NCBI RefSeq assembly: GCF_014695585.1
Contig: NZ_JACJON010000054.1
Span: 23,954 to 87,953, forward strand
From: Microcoleus sp. FACHB-831
GTDB lineage: Bacteria > Cyanobacteriota > Cyanobacteriia > Cyanobacteriales > FACHB-T130
Reading direction: 5' to 3'
DNA length: 64,000 nt
Shown piece by piece: positions 53,729 to 62,207 of the stretch. The position numbers and the translations under genes are program-made. Within the stretch, counting starts at the first letter, position 1, and the number at the start of each line of letters is the position of its first letter. A model generated the notes under the pieces. It searched no databases. It was not told the DNA's origin and worked only from the letters and a program-made list of their open reading frames with translations.

Positions 53729-54061
53729 ATGAGACGAATTGACGTTTTAGGTATTGGCATCGGTGTCTTTGTCGCTGGTGGCGTAGCTTATCTGGTATTG
53801 CAAGCTGCTGGGATGGACAACCTAGAAGCTGGCATCTGGAGTCAGTTTTTGTTGGTTGGCGGGTTAGTCGGTTGGCTGCTAACCTACTTGTTCCGAGTCG
53901 GGACAAAAAATATGACCTACAACCAACAAGTCAAAGACTACGAAGATGCAGTTTTGCAGAAGCGGCTAGAAGAAATGACGCCGGAAGAACTGGCAAAGCT
54001 GCAAGCTGAAATTGAACAAGAAAAGCAACAGGCAACTCCCCCTCCCACCTCGAAACCCTAA
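53729..54061 (+). CDS. DUF3007 membrane protein
   Basis: A 110-residue protein: two N-terminal helices (about 7-60, [39 protein letters not shown]) then [20 protein letters not shown] and a charged coiled-coil-like tail ([19 protein letters not shown]). This is the DUF3007 family, conserved in cyanobacteria and plastid-bearing plants next to ndhL. The 5' part of trpA follows within 65 nt. Confidence 0.9.
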   Translation: MRRIDVLGIGIGVFVAGGVAYLVLQAAGMDNLEAGIWSQFLLVGGLVGWLLTYLFRVGTKNMTYNQQVKDYEDAVLQKRLEEMTPEELAKLQAEIEQEKQQATPPPTSKP

Positions 54062-54125
54062 TAAACTCCAAGGTGCCCCCCCTTGCATTCCCAGGCAGAT
54101 CCGGGAACGAGGGGGTGAAAATATA

Positions 54126-54938
54126 ATGGTTGTTAATAAAATGACTTCAATTCAAGAGTGCTTTAAGTCTCTGCGCGATCGCAAACAGTGTGCCCTGATT
54201 CCCTTCATCACCGCTGGCGATCCAGATTTGCAGACAACTGAAGCAGCTTTAAAGCTATTAGACCGCAGCGGTGCAGATATAATCGAGCTGGGCGTCCCCT
54301 ACTCAGATCCCCTTGCAGATGGCCCCACAATTCAAGCGGCGGCAACCAGGGCTTTGCAACGAGGAACCCGTCTAGATCAAGTGTTAGAAATGGTTTCGGG
54401 CGTCGTTGCTGAAGTGCGATCGCCTATTATCCTCTTCACTTACTACAACCCCATCCTCAATCTGGGCATCGAAACATTCTTAAAGAAAATTTCTGCATCA
54501 GGCGTGCGCGGCTTAGTCGTACCTGACGTACCCCTCGAAGAAGCCGAAGCATTGCTGCAACCAGCTAAAGAAATTGGCATTGAGGTGACGTTGTTGGTAG
54601 CGCCCACAAGTCCTAAAGAACGCATAGAAGCGATCGCCCGTCAGTCTCAAGGCTTCATTTACCTCGTCAGCGTCACCGGAGTTACTGGAATGCGCTCCGG
54701 ACTAGAAGACCGAGTGCAAGATATACTCGGCCAGATGCGACAAATCACCGATAAACCCATCGGCATCGGCTTTGGCATATCCGAACCAGCACACGCCCGC
54801 CAGGTAAAAGATTGGGGCGCAGATGCAGTAATTGTCGGTAGCGCCTTTGTCAAACGCTTGGCTGACGGGACGCCAGAACAGGGATTAAAAGCGATCGCAG
54901 AGTTTTGTCAAAGTCTCAAAGCAGCAATTAGCGATTAG
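54126..54938 (+). CDS. trpA: Tryptophan synthase alpha chain
   Basis: A 270-residue TIM-barrel enzyme that splits indole-3-glycerol phosphate. Active-site residues: Glu in [20 protein letters not shown] (also the catalytic Asp), [22 protein letters not shown], and [10 protein letters not shown] for phosphate. Start at ATG 54126 after GAGGGGGTG. The ndhL-DUF3007-trpA order is common in cyanobacteria and does not imply a functional link. Confidence 0.96.
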   Translation: MVVNKMTSIQECFKSLRDRKQCALIPFITAGDPDLQTTEAALKLLDRSGADIIELGVPYSDPLADGPTIQAAATRALQRGTRLDQVLEMVSGVVAEVRSPIILFTYYNPILNLGIETFLKKISASGVRGLVVPDVPLEEAEALLQPAKEIGIEVTLLVAPTSPKERIEAIARQSQGFIYLVSVTGVTGMRSGLEDRVQDILGQMRQITDKPIGIGFGISEPAHARQVKDWGADAVIVGSAFVKRLADGTPEQGLKAIAEFCQSLKAAISD

Positions 54939-54943
54939 CTAGC

Positions 54944-54990
54944 ACCTCACCCCAACCCCTCTCCTTGCAGGAGAGGGGTTGGGGTGAGGT
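54944..54990. terminator. Strong hairpin after trpA
   Basis: A perfect 21-bp stem (54944-54964 with 54970-54990) and loop TTGCA. The sequence (CACCCCAACCCCTCTCC core) is a frequent dispersed repeat in filamentous cyanobacteria. It separates convergent trpA and the aldo/keto reductase gene. Confidence 0.85.
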
Positions 54991-54996
54991 CCCCGC

Positions 54997-55977
<981 letters not shown>

Positions 55978-56023
55978 CTTTTTCTCCTTATTTTCTCAAC
56001 AAATTGTTTGAAAACTGACTTGG

Positions 56024-56515
56024 CTATGGTCGAATAACCCGATGCATATCCAAAACTGGCGGGGCAATTTCCGTTTGGGTTAGCATGTCGTGAATTTGCC
56101 CCCGGTGGTGCGTCTGGTGATTAAAAAAGTGCGCTACTAACAAGTCAACCGGATCGGTATAAATTTTCCCTTGGTTATTGCGGTACTGAATCGAACCCCC
56201 CAAGAATCCTTCGTTTAAACCAGATGCAAAGCTTTCGATACGCTCATCTTCTGATGTCCGAGCTGCACGAAGCTCGTCAAAATCTTCATAGAGGATCGCG
56301 TCGAGTCCTGTCGATGGTATTTCTCTCCTCTCAAACCGCGTCAGCCAGATGCGATCGCCTACCATAATGTGATTAAGCGTTCCGTGAATACTTTTGAAAA
56401 AGGCTGGTCTAACGCGCTTGCGTTCTGCATCGGAAAGCCGAGCGCATACTTCATATAGCCTGCTATTTGCCAAAGTGTTGTATCGCGCCAGCATCTGAAA
56501 GTGCGGGATGAGCAT
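56024..56515 (-). CDS. DinB family protein
   Basis: A 163-residue four-helix protein: LARYNTLANSRLYEVCARL, FFKSIHGTLNHIMVGDRIWL (metal His) and VAHFFNHQTHHRGQIHDMLT (His-rich site), the DinB/YfiT metal-binding fold. Members are thiol-dependent transferases or stress proteins. The operator-like palindrome at 56538-56560 lies just upstream of its start. Confidence 0.88.
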   Translation of the reverse strand: MLIPHFQMLARYNTLANSRLYEVCARLSDAERKRVRPAFFKSIHGTLNHIMVGDRIWLTRFERREIPSTGLDAILYEDFDELRAARTSEDERIESFASGLNEGFLGGSIQYRNNQGKIYTDPVDLLVAHFFNHQTHHRGQIHDMLTQTEIAPPVLDMHRVIRP

Positions 56516-56537
56516 TGCCTTACTCCTCTTATAGCGT

Positions 56538-56560
56538 AACTTTAACGTTAACGTTAGATT
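56538..56560. promoter_or_regulatory. MerR-type operator, copy A
   Basis: AACTTTAACGTTAACGTTAG plus ATT, containing the perfect palindrome TAACGTTAACGTTA. It lies between the dinB-like gene and the merR gene, upstream of the former. A near-identical copy is at 56973-56995. Confidence 0.8.
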
Positions 56561-56573
56561 AAAATTAAAAAAA

Positions 56574-56963
56574 TTACTGGCTGCTAACCTCCTCGATGTA
56601 TTGCTCTATTCTGGCGATATTCGCTTGCAAGTCTGTGCGAAACTGCGATAGGGCTTCGATCTTCTCATCAGTCTCCTGAAGATGGTTGTGAAGAATTTCC
56701 AGCAATTTCTGCTTACCCCGTAACATCGTCGGCTCCTCAAAAAATAAGTCGATAATGCTGCGAATTTCTTCTAGGCTCAGTCCCAACCCTTTGAGCGCAT
56801 CAATTTTACGGAGTCTAGCTAGCTCAACCTCAGTGTAGTAGCGAAAGCCTTTGCCCTCACGTTCGCTTGGCCCAAGTAGCCCTAGATCTTCGTAGTAGCG
56901 AATTGTGCGAGGAGTAACGCTAGCTTTTTGGGCAAGCTCCCCGATTCGCATTTTTTCAGTCAC
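56574..56963 (-). CDS. MerR-family transcriptional regulator
   Basis: A 129-residue regulator. Winged HTH: MRIGELAQKASVTPRTIRYYEDLGLL with RYYTEVELARLRKIDALKGL, then a coiled-coil dimerisation helix (about 85-125). No Cys effector pair, so not a metal sensor of the classical kind. It probably controls itself and the DinB/aldo-keto reductase genes, since the same palindrome lies before each. Confidence 0.9.
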   Translation of the reverse strand: MTEKMRIGELAQKASVTPRTIRYYEDLGLLGPSEREGKGFRYYTEVELARLRKIDALKGLGLSLEEIRSIIDLFFEEPTMLRGKQKLLEILHNHLQETDEKIEALSQFRTDLQANIARIEQYIEEVSSQ

Positions 56964-56972
56964 TTAATTTTA

Positions 56973-56995
56973 AACTTTAACGTTAACGTTATATT
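56973..56995. promoter_or_regulatory. MerR-type operator, copy B
   Basis: AACTTTAACGTTAACGTTAT plus ATT, differing from copy A by one base. It is 10 nt upstream of the merR start, suggesting autoregulation. Confidence 0.8.
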
Positions 56996-57251
56996 TAACA
57001 TAGCGATTTGCCTCATCAGTGTCAAGGGGAATAGTTGCGATCGCGTACCCCTAGAATAAGCGAGCGAAAGATAGCTTGCCGCAGCTATTCGCTAATTAGA
57101 GTCGAACATCAGCGCAGCAATTAGGTTAGATGCTTATAGCAATAAATTTTGCCCAATTAACCTTTTTTAAGCCGCAATTCAACCTGCAATAAAGTAGTGC
57201 AAATGTACTATTTATGCCAAAATAGACACAACCATCTCGGAGTTGTGAACA

Positions 57252-58514
57252 ATGGCTTGGGCAAAAGGTCACAAGTTACAACAAGGCAAGTACATCATCG
57301 AGAAAAGGCTGGGTAGCGGTGGATTTGGCACCACCTACCAAGCCAAAGACAAACGCGGTAATTGGGTAGCGATCAAAACTCTCAACGACTGGTTGCTAGA
57401 TTCAGCATGGCCGAAATATCAGCAAGATTTTTTGAACGAAGCGATGCGGCTAGCAAAATTGACTCATCCTCATATCGTGCGGATTGATGAAGTAATCCAA
57501 GATGGTGAAGTCTGGTGCATAGTGATGGAATATGTAGATGGGCAAGATTTAGGCCATCGGGTTTGGAATAAAGGTGCTTTGCCAGAGTCGGAAGCACTGC
57601 GCTACATTTACCAGATTGGCGATGCGCTGGAGATGGTACATCAAAATGGCTTGTTGCACCGAGATATAAAGCCGATCAATATTATGCTTAGAGCTAGTAA
57701 ATCGGAAGCCGTGTTGATTGATTTTGGGATTGCACGGGAGTTTACTCCGAATTTAACTCAGACTCATTCGCAATTTTTATCGGAAGGATTTGCGCCGATT
57801 GAACAGTATGATTGGCGAGCCAAACGGGGTGCTTACACCGATGTTTATGCTTTAGCCGCAACGCTGTATTCATTGTTAACTAAAGAAATACCAGCGCCTG
57901 CACCAGTAAGGGCTTTTTGGGGAACGCTGGAAGCACCAAAGCAGCTAAATCCAGATATTAGCGATCGCGTCAATCAAGCCATACTTAAAGGTATGGCATT
58001 AAAGCCAGAACATCGCCCCCAATCTGTACGCGAGTGGCTGGCATTATTGCCACCTTTAATGAATACTCTTGCTGCTGATAATTACAGCAAACTGCGGGAA
58101 CTATTAGCCGCCGGGAAATGGCAAGAAGCAGATAAAGAAACTGGGCGACTGATGCTTAAAGTAGCAGGACGAGAAGGCTGGCTGAGAGTAGAAGATATCG
58201 AAAGTTTGCCCCTTCAAGATTTACGCACAATCGATCTACTTTGGGGAGAACATAGTAAAGGACGCTTCGGCTTAATTCCCCAAAAGCGGATTTGGGAGCA
58301 GATTGGCGGTACAAAGAAGGCAGATTGGGATGCTTGGTGTCGCTTTGGAGAGCAAGTGGGATGGCGAGTTAACGGCACTTGGCTTTCTTATTCAAGTTTG
58401 AAATTTAGCGATAAAGCCCCAGAGGGACAATTTCCGTCCCTCTTGGTTTCTGATAGTTTTGCGTTGCGACATCAGGAATCTGTTGCAGCGTTGCTGTCGC
58501 GGAAAGATTGGTAA
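57252..58514 (+). CDS. Serine/threonine kinase with GUN4 domain
   Basis: A 420-residue protein. Kinase domain (about 10-270): LGSGGFGTTYQAKD, VAIKTLN (ATP Lys), LLHRDIKPINIMLR (catalytic loop), VLIDFGIARE (Mg loop), GFAPIEQYD, DVYALAATLYSLLT. GUN4 domain (about 280-410): DNYSKLRELLAAGKWQEADK, ETGRLML, LPLQDLRTIDLLWGEHSKGR, FGLIPQKRIWEQIG. GUN4 binds porphyrins in chlorophyll synthesis, so this kinase may sense tetrapyrroles. Confidence 0.93.
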   Translation: MAWAKGHKLQQGKYIIEKRLGSGGFGTTYQAKDKRGNWVAIKTLNDWLLDSAWPKYQQDFLNEAMRLAKLTHPHIVRIDEVIQDGEVWCIVMEYVDGQDLGHRVWNKGALPESEALRYIYQIGDALEMVHQNGLLHRDIKPINIMLRASKSEAVLIDFGIAREFTPNLTQTHSQFLSEGFAPIEQYDWRAKRGAYTDVYALAATLYSLLTKEIPAPAPVRAFWGTLEAPKQLNPDISDRVNQAILKGMALKPEHRPQSVREWLALLPPLMNTLAADNYSKLRELLAAGKWQEADKETGRLMLKVAGREGWLRVEDIESLPLQDLRTIDLLWGEHSKGRFGLIPQKRIWEQIGGTKKADWDAWCRFGEQVGWRVNGTWLSYSSLKFSDKAPEGQFPSLLVSDSFALRHQESVAALLSRKDW

Positions 58515-58708
58515 ATTTTGGTGCGGGTATCTTGACCGCACCACAAGATAAAATGAAGGGAGATCGCGTTTCATCCGATTAGTTGGAATCGGATGATTTG
58601 CGCTTAATAAAAAATGTTAGTAAAGCGCGAGCGCGAGAAGGAATATTTCACTTCATAGAACACGCGAGCGCCTGTATTATTGAAGTGCTGACCAGCTACA
58701 ATCAAATT

Positions 58709-59047
58709 ATGCCAGCACAACCAAGGGATATTCAGCGTTACGTTAAGCCAGATGGCAGAGTTCCTTTCGATGAGTGGTTAGATTCTCTCCATAATGTCAA
58801 AGCCCAAACTAATATTAATAAAAGACTTGACCGAGTTAGTCTGGGTAATCTAGGAGATTATCGCTCCGTTGGAGAAGGAGTATCTGAACTTAGAATTGAC
58901 TATGGCCCTGGCTACAGGATCTACTTTGGACAAATAGGCTTAACAATTGTGCTGCTTCTTTGTGGCGGAGATAAAAGCACTCAAGAGCAAGACATTCGCA
59001 GAGCTAAGGAATACTGGACAGATTACAGGAGTCAAGACAATGCCTAA
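58709..59047 (+). CDS. RelE/HigB-type toxin
   Basis: A 112-residue protein: MPAQPRDIQRYVKPDGRVPF, DEWLDSLHNVKAQTNINKRL, YRSVGEGVSELRIDYGPGYR, IYFGQIGLTIVLLLCGGDKS, ending RRAKEYWTDYR. This is the addiction-module killer (Gp49/HigB) pattern; the family cleaves mRNA on ribosomes. I chose the ATG at 58709, since the longer frame start at 58583 adds an unlike N-terminus. The gene precedes its antitoxin and overlaps it by 8 nt. Confidence 0.88.
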   Translation: MPAQPRDIQRYVKPDGRVPFDEWLDSLHNVKAQTNINKRLDRVSLGNLGDYRSVGEGVSELRIDYGPGYRIYFGQIGLTIVLLLCGGDKSTQEQDIRRAKEYWTDYRSQDNA

Positions 59048-59390
59048 AAGTGTGAGCTACCATCCTTATCTTATTTCGCGTCTCAAAGATCCAAGTTATG
59101 CGGCTGTCTATCTAGAGACTCACTTGGAAGAAAAAGGCCCTGAACCGGAACTGCTGGAACTGGCACTTAGCAATGTAGCTGAGGCTCTTGGTGAAAGGAA
59201 TATGTCTGAAGAGGAAGCTAAAATGCACCGGGAAAAACTTTCCCAGTTGTTGTCACAGCGGGGAAGCGATGCAATTTATAACCTGGGTAATTGGCTAAAT
59301 GCTCTGGGTTTAAAACTAACTGTTACTGTTTGCGATGAGGCAAAAGATAGTCTCATTAATTCTGCCAGTGGCGAGGAATTAACGGTTTAG
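59040..59390 (+). CDS. Antitoxin of the HigBA-type pair
   Basis: A 116-residue protein starting MPKSVSYHPYLISRLKDPSY, then AAVYLETHLEEKGPEPELLE, then LALSNVAEALGERNMSEEEA. The N-terminal DPxYAAxYLExxLEE pattern is typical of addiction-module antidote proteins, though here the C-terminal HTH is weak. The start codon overlaps the toxin end by 8 nt. The toxin-first order fits HigBA. Confidence 0.82.
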   Translation: MPKSVSYHPYLISRLKDPSYAAVYLETHLEEKGPEPELLELALSNVAEALGERNMSEEEAKMHREKLSQLLSQRGSDAIYNLGNWLNALGLKLTVTVCDEAKDSLINSASGEELTV

Positions 59391-59837
59391 TACATATCTA
59401 ATTCCCCCGCGTTGGTGTCCGCCATAGGGATGAAAGGCATAAAGCGTCTAGCTGGGGCGCAAGGTAGGGAAAATACCCAGCTGACGCGATCGCGCACAAT
59501 CCGCGTACTCTATCCTTTGGCGCGATCGCATACAGCCCTCAAGCCCCGGAAATGCGTCTTTTGAGAGAAGATTACTTGACTCTATACAAATAATATGATA
59601 ATACGAATCTATTGATAAAGCTTCAGCTTTTGGGGATGTTGGTTGCAACCATACAAGCTGGTTAATGTAAAATTACACCTTATTTCCCAACGGGCTTTAT
59701 CAAAACTGCATTGAGGAGTGCGATCGCGAACAACATTATTTAAGTTGATGCGTACTTGATTCGGGATGAATTTAAAAAGTCAGGAAGCTAACAAAAATTT
59801 GCTATCCCACTCAATTTAATAAATTTAGGAAAAAGCC
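59391..59837. other. Intergenic stretch, nothing recognised
   Basis: Several HIP1-like sites, no ORF with a start and site, no hairpin terminator seen. Confidence 0.5.
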
Positions 59838-60281
59838 ATGAAAACCGTTTTTACAGGCATGACAATCCTGGGCGTAGTTGCTGGAATAAGTGGAGTCCCT
59901 TTTGTTGTCAATGCTCAACAATCACCACAACCCATAGTTCGCAATGGCGCTCGATACTTCCAGAATGTGGGAGTAGGTAATAATAGTAGACAAATAGACT
60001 TCCAAAGAACGCTTGATAGTAACAACAGAATAATTTTGACGAATCCCAACTTTACCCTTAACGGCAACAATCGCACAAATATACCCGCTGCTCTAGAAGA
60101 TAATGGCACGCCGAATCAAAGCAACAGCCAATTAAATGGTCTTAGTGCTACAGGTGTCCCTCAGTATACTTACAACCAAGAGGTGCTTGTTTTGCCGCTA
60201 GCAGAAAGACAGCAAGCGATCCCCTACAACAGACCAGGAGATGCTAGCTTCCAGCTAAGACTTGGCGATATTAACAGATAA
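59838..60281 (+). CDS. Small secreted hypothetical protein
   Basis: A 147-residue protein with a signal peptide (MKTVFTGMTILGVVAGISGV, cleavage after VNA, about residue 26). The mature part is Asn-rich (NRIILTNPNFTLNGNNRTNI) and looks beta-rich. AGGAAAA lies before the ATG. Not recognised. It ends near a HIP1-based hairpin. Confidence 0.7.
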   Translation: MKTVFTGMTILGVVAGISGVPFVVNAQQSPQPIVRNGARYFQNVGVGNNSRQIDFQRTLDSNNRIILTNPNFTLNGNNRTNIPAALEDNGTPNQSNSQLNGLSATGVPQYTYNQEVLVLPLAERQQAIPYNRPGDASFQLRLGDINR

Positions 60282-60716
60282 GCTGTACTAGCGACGAAGA
60301 CTATTAAAAATCTGCAATCTTCAATTAGAAAAAAGGCGATCGCGTTTTAGACACGCGATCGCCTTTTTCTATTTGTAGCGATCGCGGTTATCTTCTACAA
60401 AAACATAAGTAGATGTCAATAATTAATTACACAGAGCAAGGAAAATCGACTAGGATAATTTTGTTTTCCATTGAAGGTGAAGATGCCCTTGAGCCGTAAA
60501 TTCTTCCCGAAAAGAAACAGTTGCTGCAACGCATTCATCAGCAGAGCCGTCATCATCAGGTGCGCCAACGAGGGCACAGCATCCTGTTGAGAAGTCAGGG
60601 GTATGGTATTGCACAACTGATAGAGATTTTCCGGTAAAACTCTAACTCAGCAGGGATATAAATTCGGGCGCGTAGTTACAGGGCAAATAGCAAGTAGAGC
60701 GTGCAGCTCTACTTCA
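60282..60716. other. Start of the decay zone
   Basis: Contains the terminator at 60330 and a doubtful minus-strand frame (60416-60616, LTSQQDAVPSLAHLMMTALL) that is protein-like but unassigned, possibly a transposase or other remnant. Confidence 0.4.
60330..60368 (+). terminator. Terminator built on HIP1 sequences
   Basis: AAAAAGGCGATCGCG (60330-60344), 9-nt loop, CGCGATCGCCTTTTT (60354-60368): a perfect 15-bp stem with A- and T-tracts, about 50 nt past the secreted-protein stop. Confidence 0.88.
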
Positions 60717-60917
60717 GCCGATCTAATTCTCCTCGATATTTTAATGCCAGAAATGAATGGCTATGAAGTGTGCGATCGCCTGAAAAGTGGCCCACAAACT
60801 TCACAAATTACGGTAACTTTTCTTAGCGCTTTAGATAAAACTTTCAACAAGGTTACAGCCTGTACTGCCGGGGGTGCAGACTACATTACCAAACCTTTTC
60901 AGGTTGAATTAAGTTGA
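60717..60917 (+). pseudogene. Response-regulator receiver remnant
   Basis: Frame from GCC at 60717: ADLILLDILMPEMNGYEVCD, RLKSGPQTSQITVTFLSALD, then CTAGGADYITKPFQVELS and stop. It keeps the phosphoacceptor Asp and the KPF Lys but lacks the first third of the domain and any start, so it is a dead fragment. Confidence 0.8.
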
Positions 60918-61043
60918 TAGCGTACTCGGTCTTGAGTTCCCCATTGAAGATTTTTTTGCCCTAATTTGCGCGTGCTACAACAAACGTGCTGAAAACCTAA
61001 CCTAGCTTATAAACGCCTTGCATTTGCTTTGTTCGGAGTTTTC

Positions 61044-61456
61044 ATGCCAACAGCTTTAATGGCTGACATCAACCGACCCCATTTAATATCGGAAGAGCTA
61101 TCAATCTTGTTGGATTTGAGCAGCATGAAGCAATGGCCCTCGCATCAGGTTTAACTAGGATTGTTAGCCGTCCCCAAACTATTTTAAAGCGAATTTGGCA
61201 TTAGACAGGAGGGCAACCCTTCCTGCTCACCGGACGGATGTTAAGGCTTTGTCAACAACTTTTACAGAATACAGAGGTGTTAGCTGATGACTCTCAAGAG
61301 CAAGTCGAATTGCTGCTATCAGGATTGCTGGTGAAACGTGATGGCTTGCTGAAAGTTCATAACCAAATTTATCAAGCCGTTTTCAACCTCGATTGGGTGA
61401 GCGATCGCTTACAGAACTTACCCAACTGCGGGGCGATGCCAAGCAAGAACCAATAG
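61044..61456 (+). pseudogene. AAA-like ATPase (AAA_35) remnant
   Basis: After a one-base deletion around 61075 (ADINR then TPFNIG), the frame gives NIGRAINLVGFEQHEAMALA, SGLTRIVSRPQTILKRIWH, a TAG where Trp is usual (WxWTGGQPFL), then TGGQPFLLTGRMLRLCQQLL and LLSGLLVKRDGLLKVHNQIY, QAVFNLDWV. This is the middle and end of the AAA-like domain typical of cyanobacterial WD40, TIR and signalling fusion proteins. The N-terminal P-loop part is gone. Confidence 0.7.
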
Positions 61457-62207
61457 CTAAACAGTTTACTACTGACTAACTTAAACCACTTTATCCTTAT
61501 TACTGGTTAATTCAGTTATTATGCAAATCTTTAAAAATTAGTTAAAATTACTGGTTCTACTACAGGATTTTACCTTCCATTGATATTCCGCTCGTTATAG
61601 ACGCAAAATTGATAGTTTTTATATATTCATAAATAAACTACATTTATTTTATAAAAATAATTTTGCAATATCGACCAATTTATTTTTATATTGATCGTGG
61701 TTTTTACTGGAAAATTTTTGTCTATTTTGAACATATCCGCCAAGTTTGTACAAGTATTCTTTTTATTACTAATAAAAATTAATATAAATACTGGAAAATA
61801 TTAAAATAATTTGGCTATTTATATTGTTGTATTCTGATAATCAAACGCTAAATTACACTTGTGGTAGCAAACGCATCGTTTGCCTATAATAATAGTTGGT
61901 GGTGAAAAATTAAGTATGCTTAACTATTACTCCATCTTCTTCAGGTGATTTTTTCCCCCTAATTTCCCTGCATTCCTTCCAAACTCCTCTTAAAACGGCT
62001 GACTGTTTATAGCGCTGTATTTTAATCAGCTTGGGAAAATCTGGTTGAATAGCTGAACTTTTCTCGCTAATATCAGCATTTTTACGGTTTACTGCGCGCA
62101 GGGTAAGAGACTCTAATATATATATTCTGGGACTCTGCATTTACTACTTACATCTTTAATATTATAACCATTTCCCAATAATAGCTAAAAAGCTCGGCAG
62201 ACAAAAG
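61457..62207. other. AT-rich gene-free stretch
   Basis: Very AT-rich, with no gene supported. A 76-codon minus-strand frame at 61910-62140 has weak coding character and no ribosome binding site. Confidence 0.5.

Noticed and set aside
60416..60616. 66-codon minus-strand frame, possible transposase end
   Set aside because: Protein-like, but I cannot match it to a family and no ribosome binding site is present; mentioned only as part of the decay zone.
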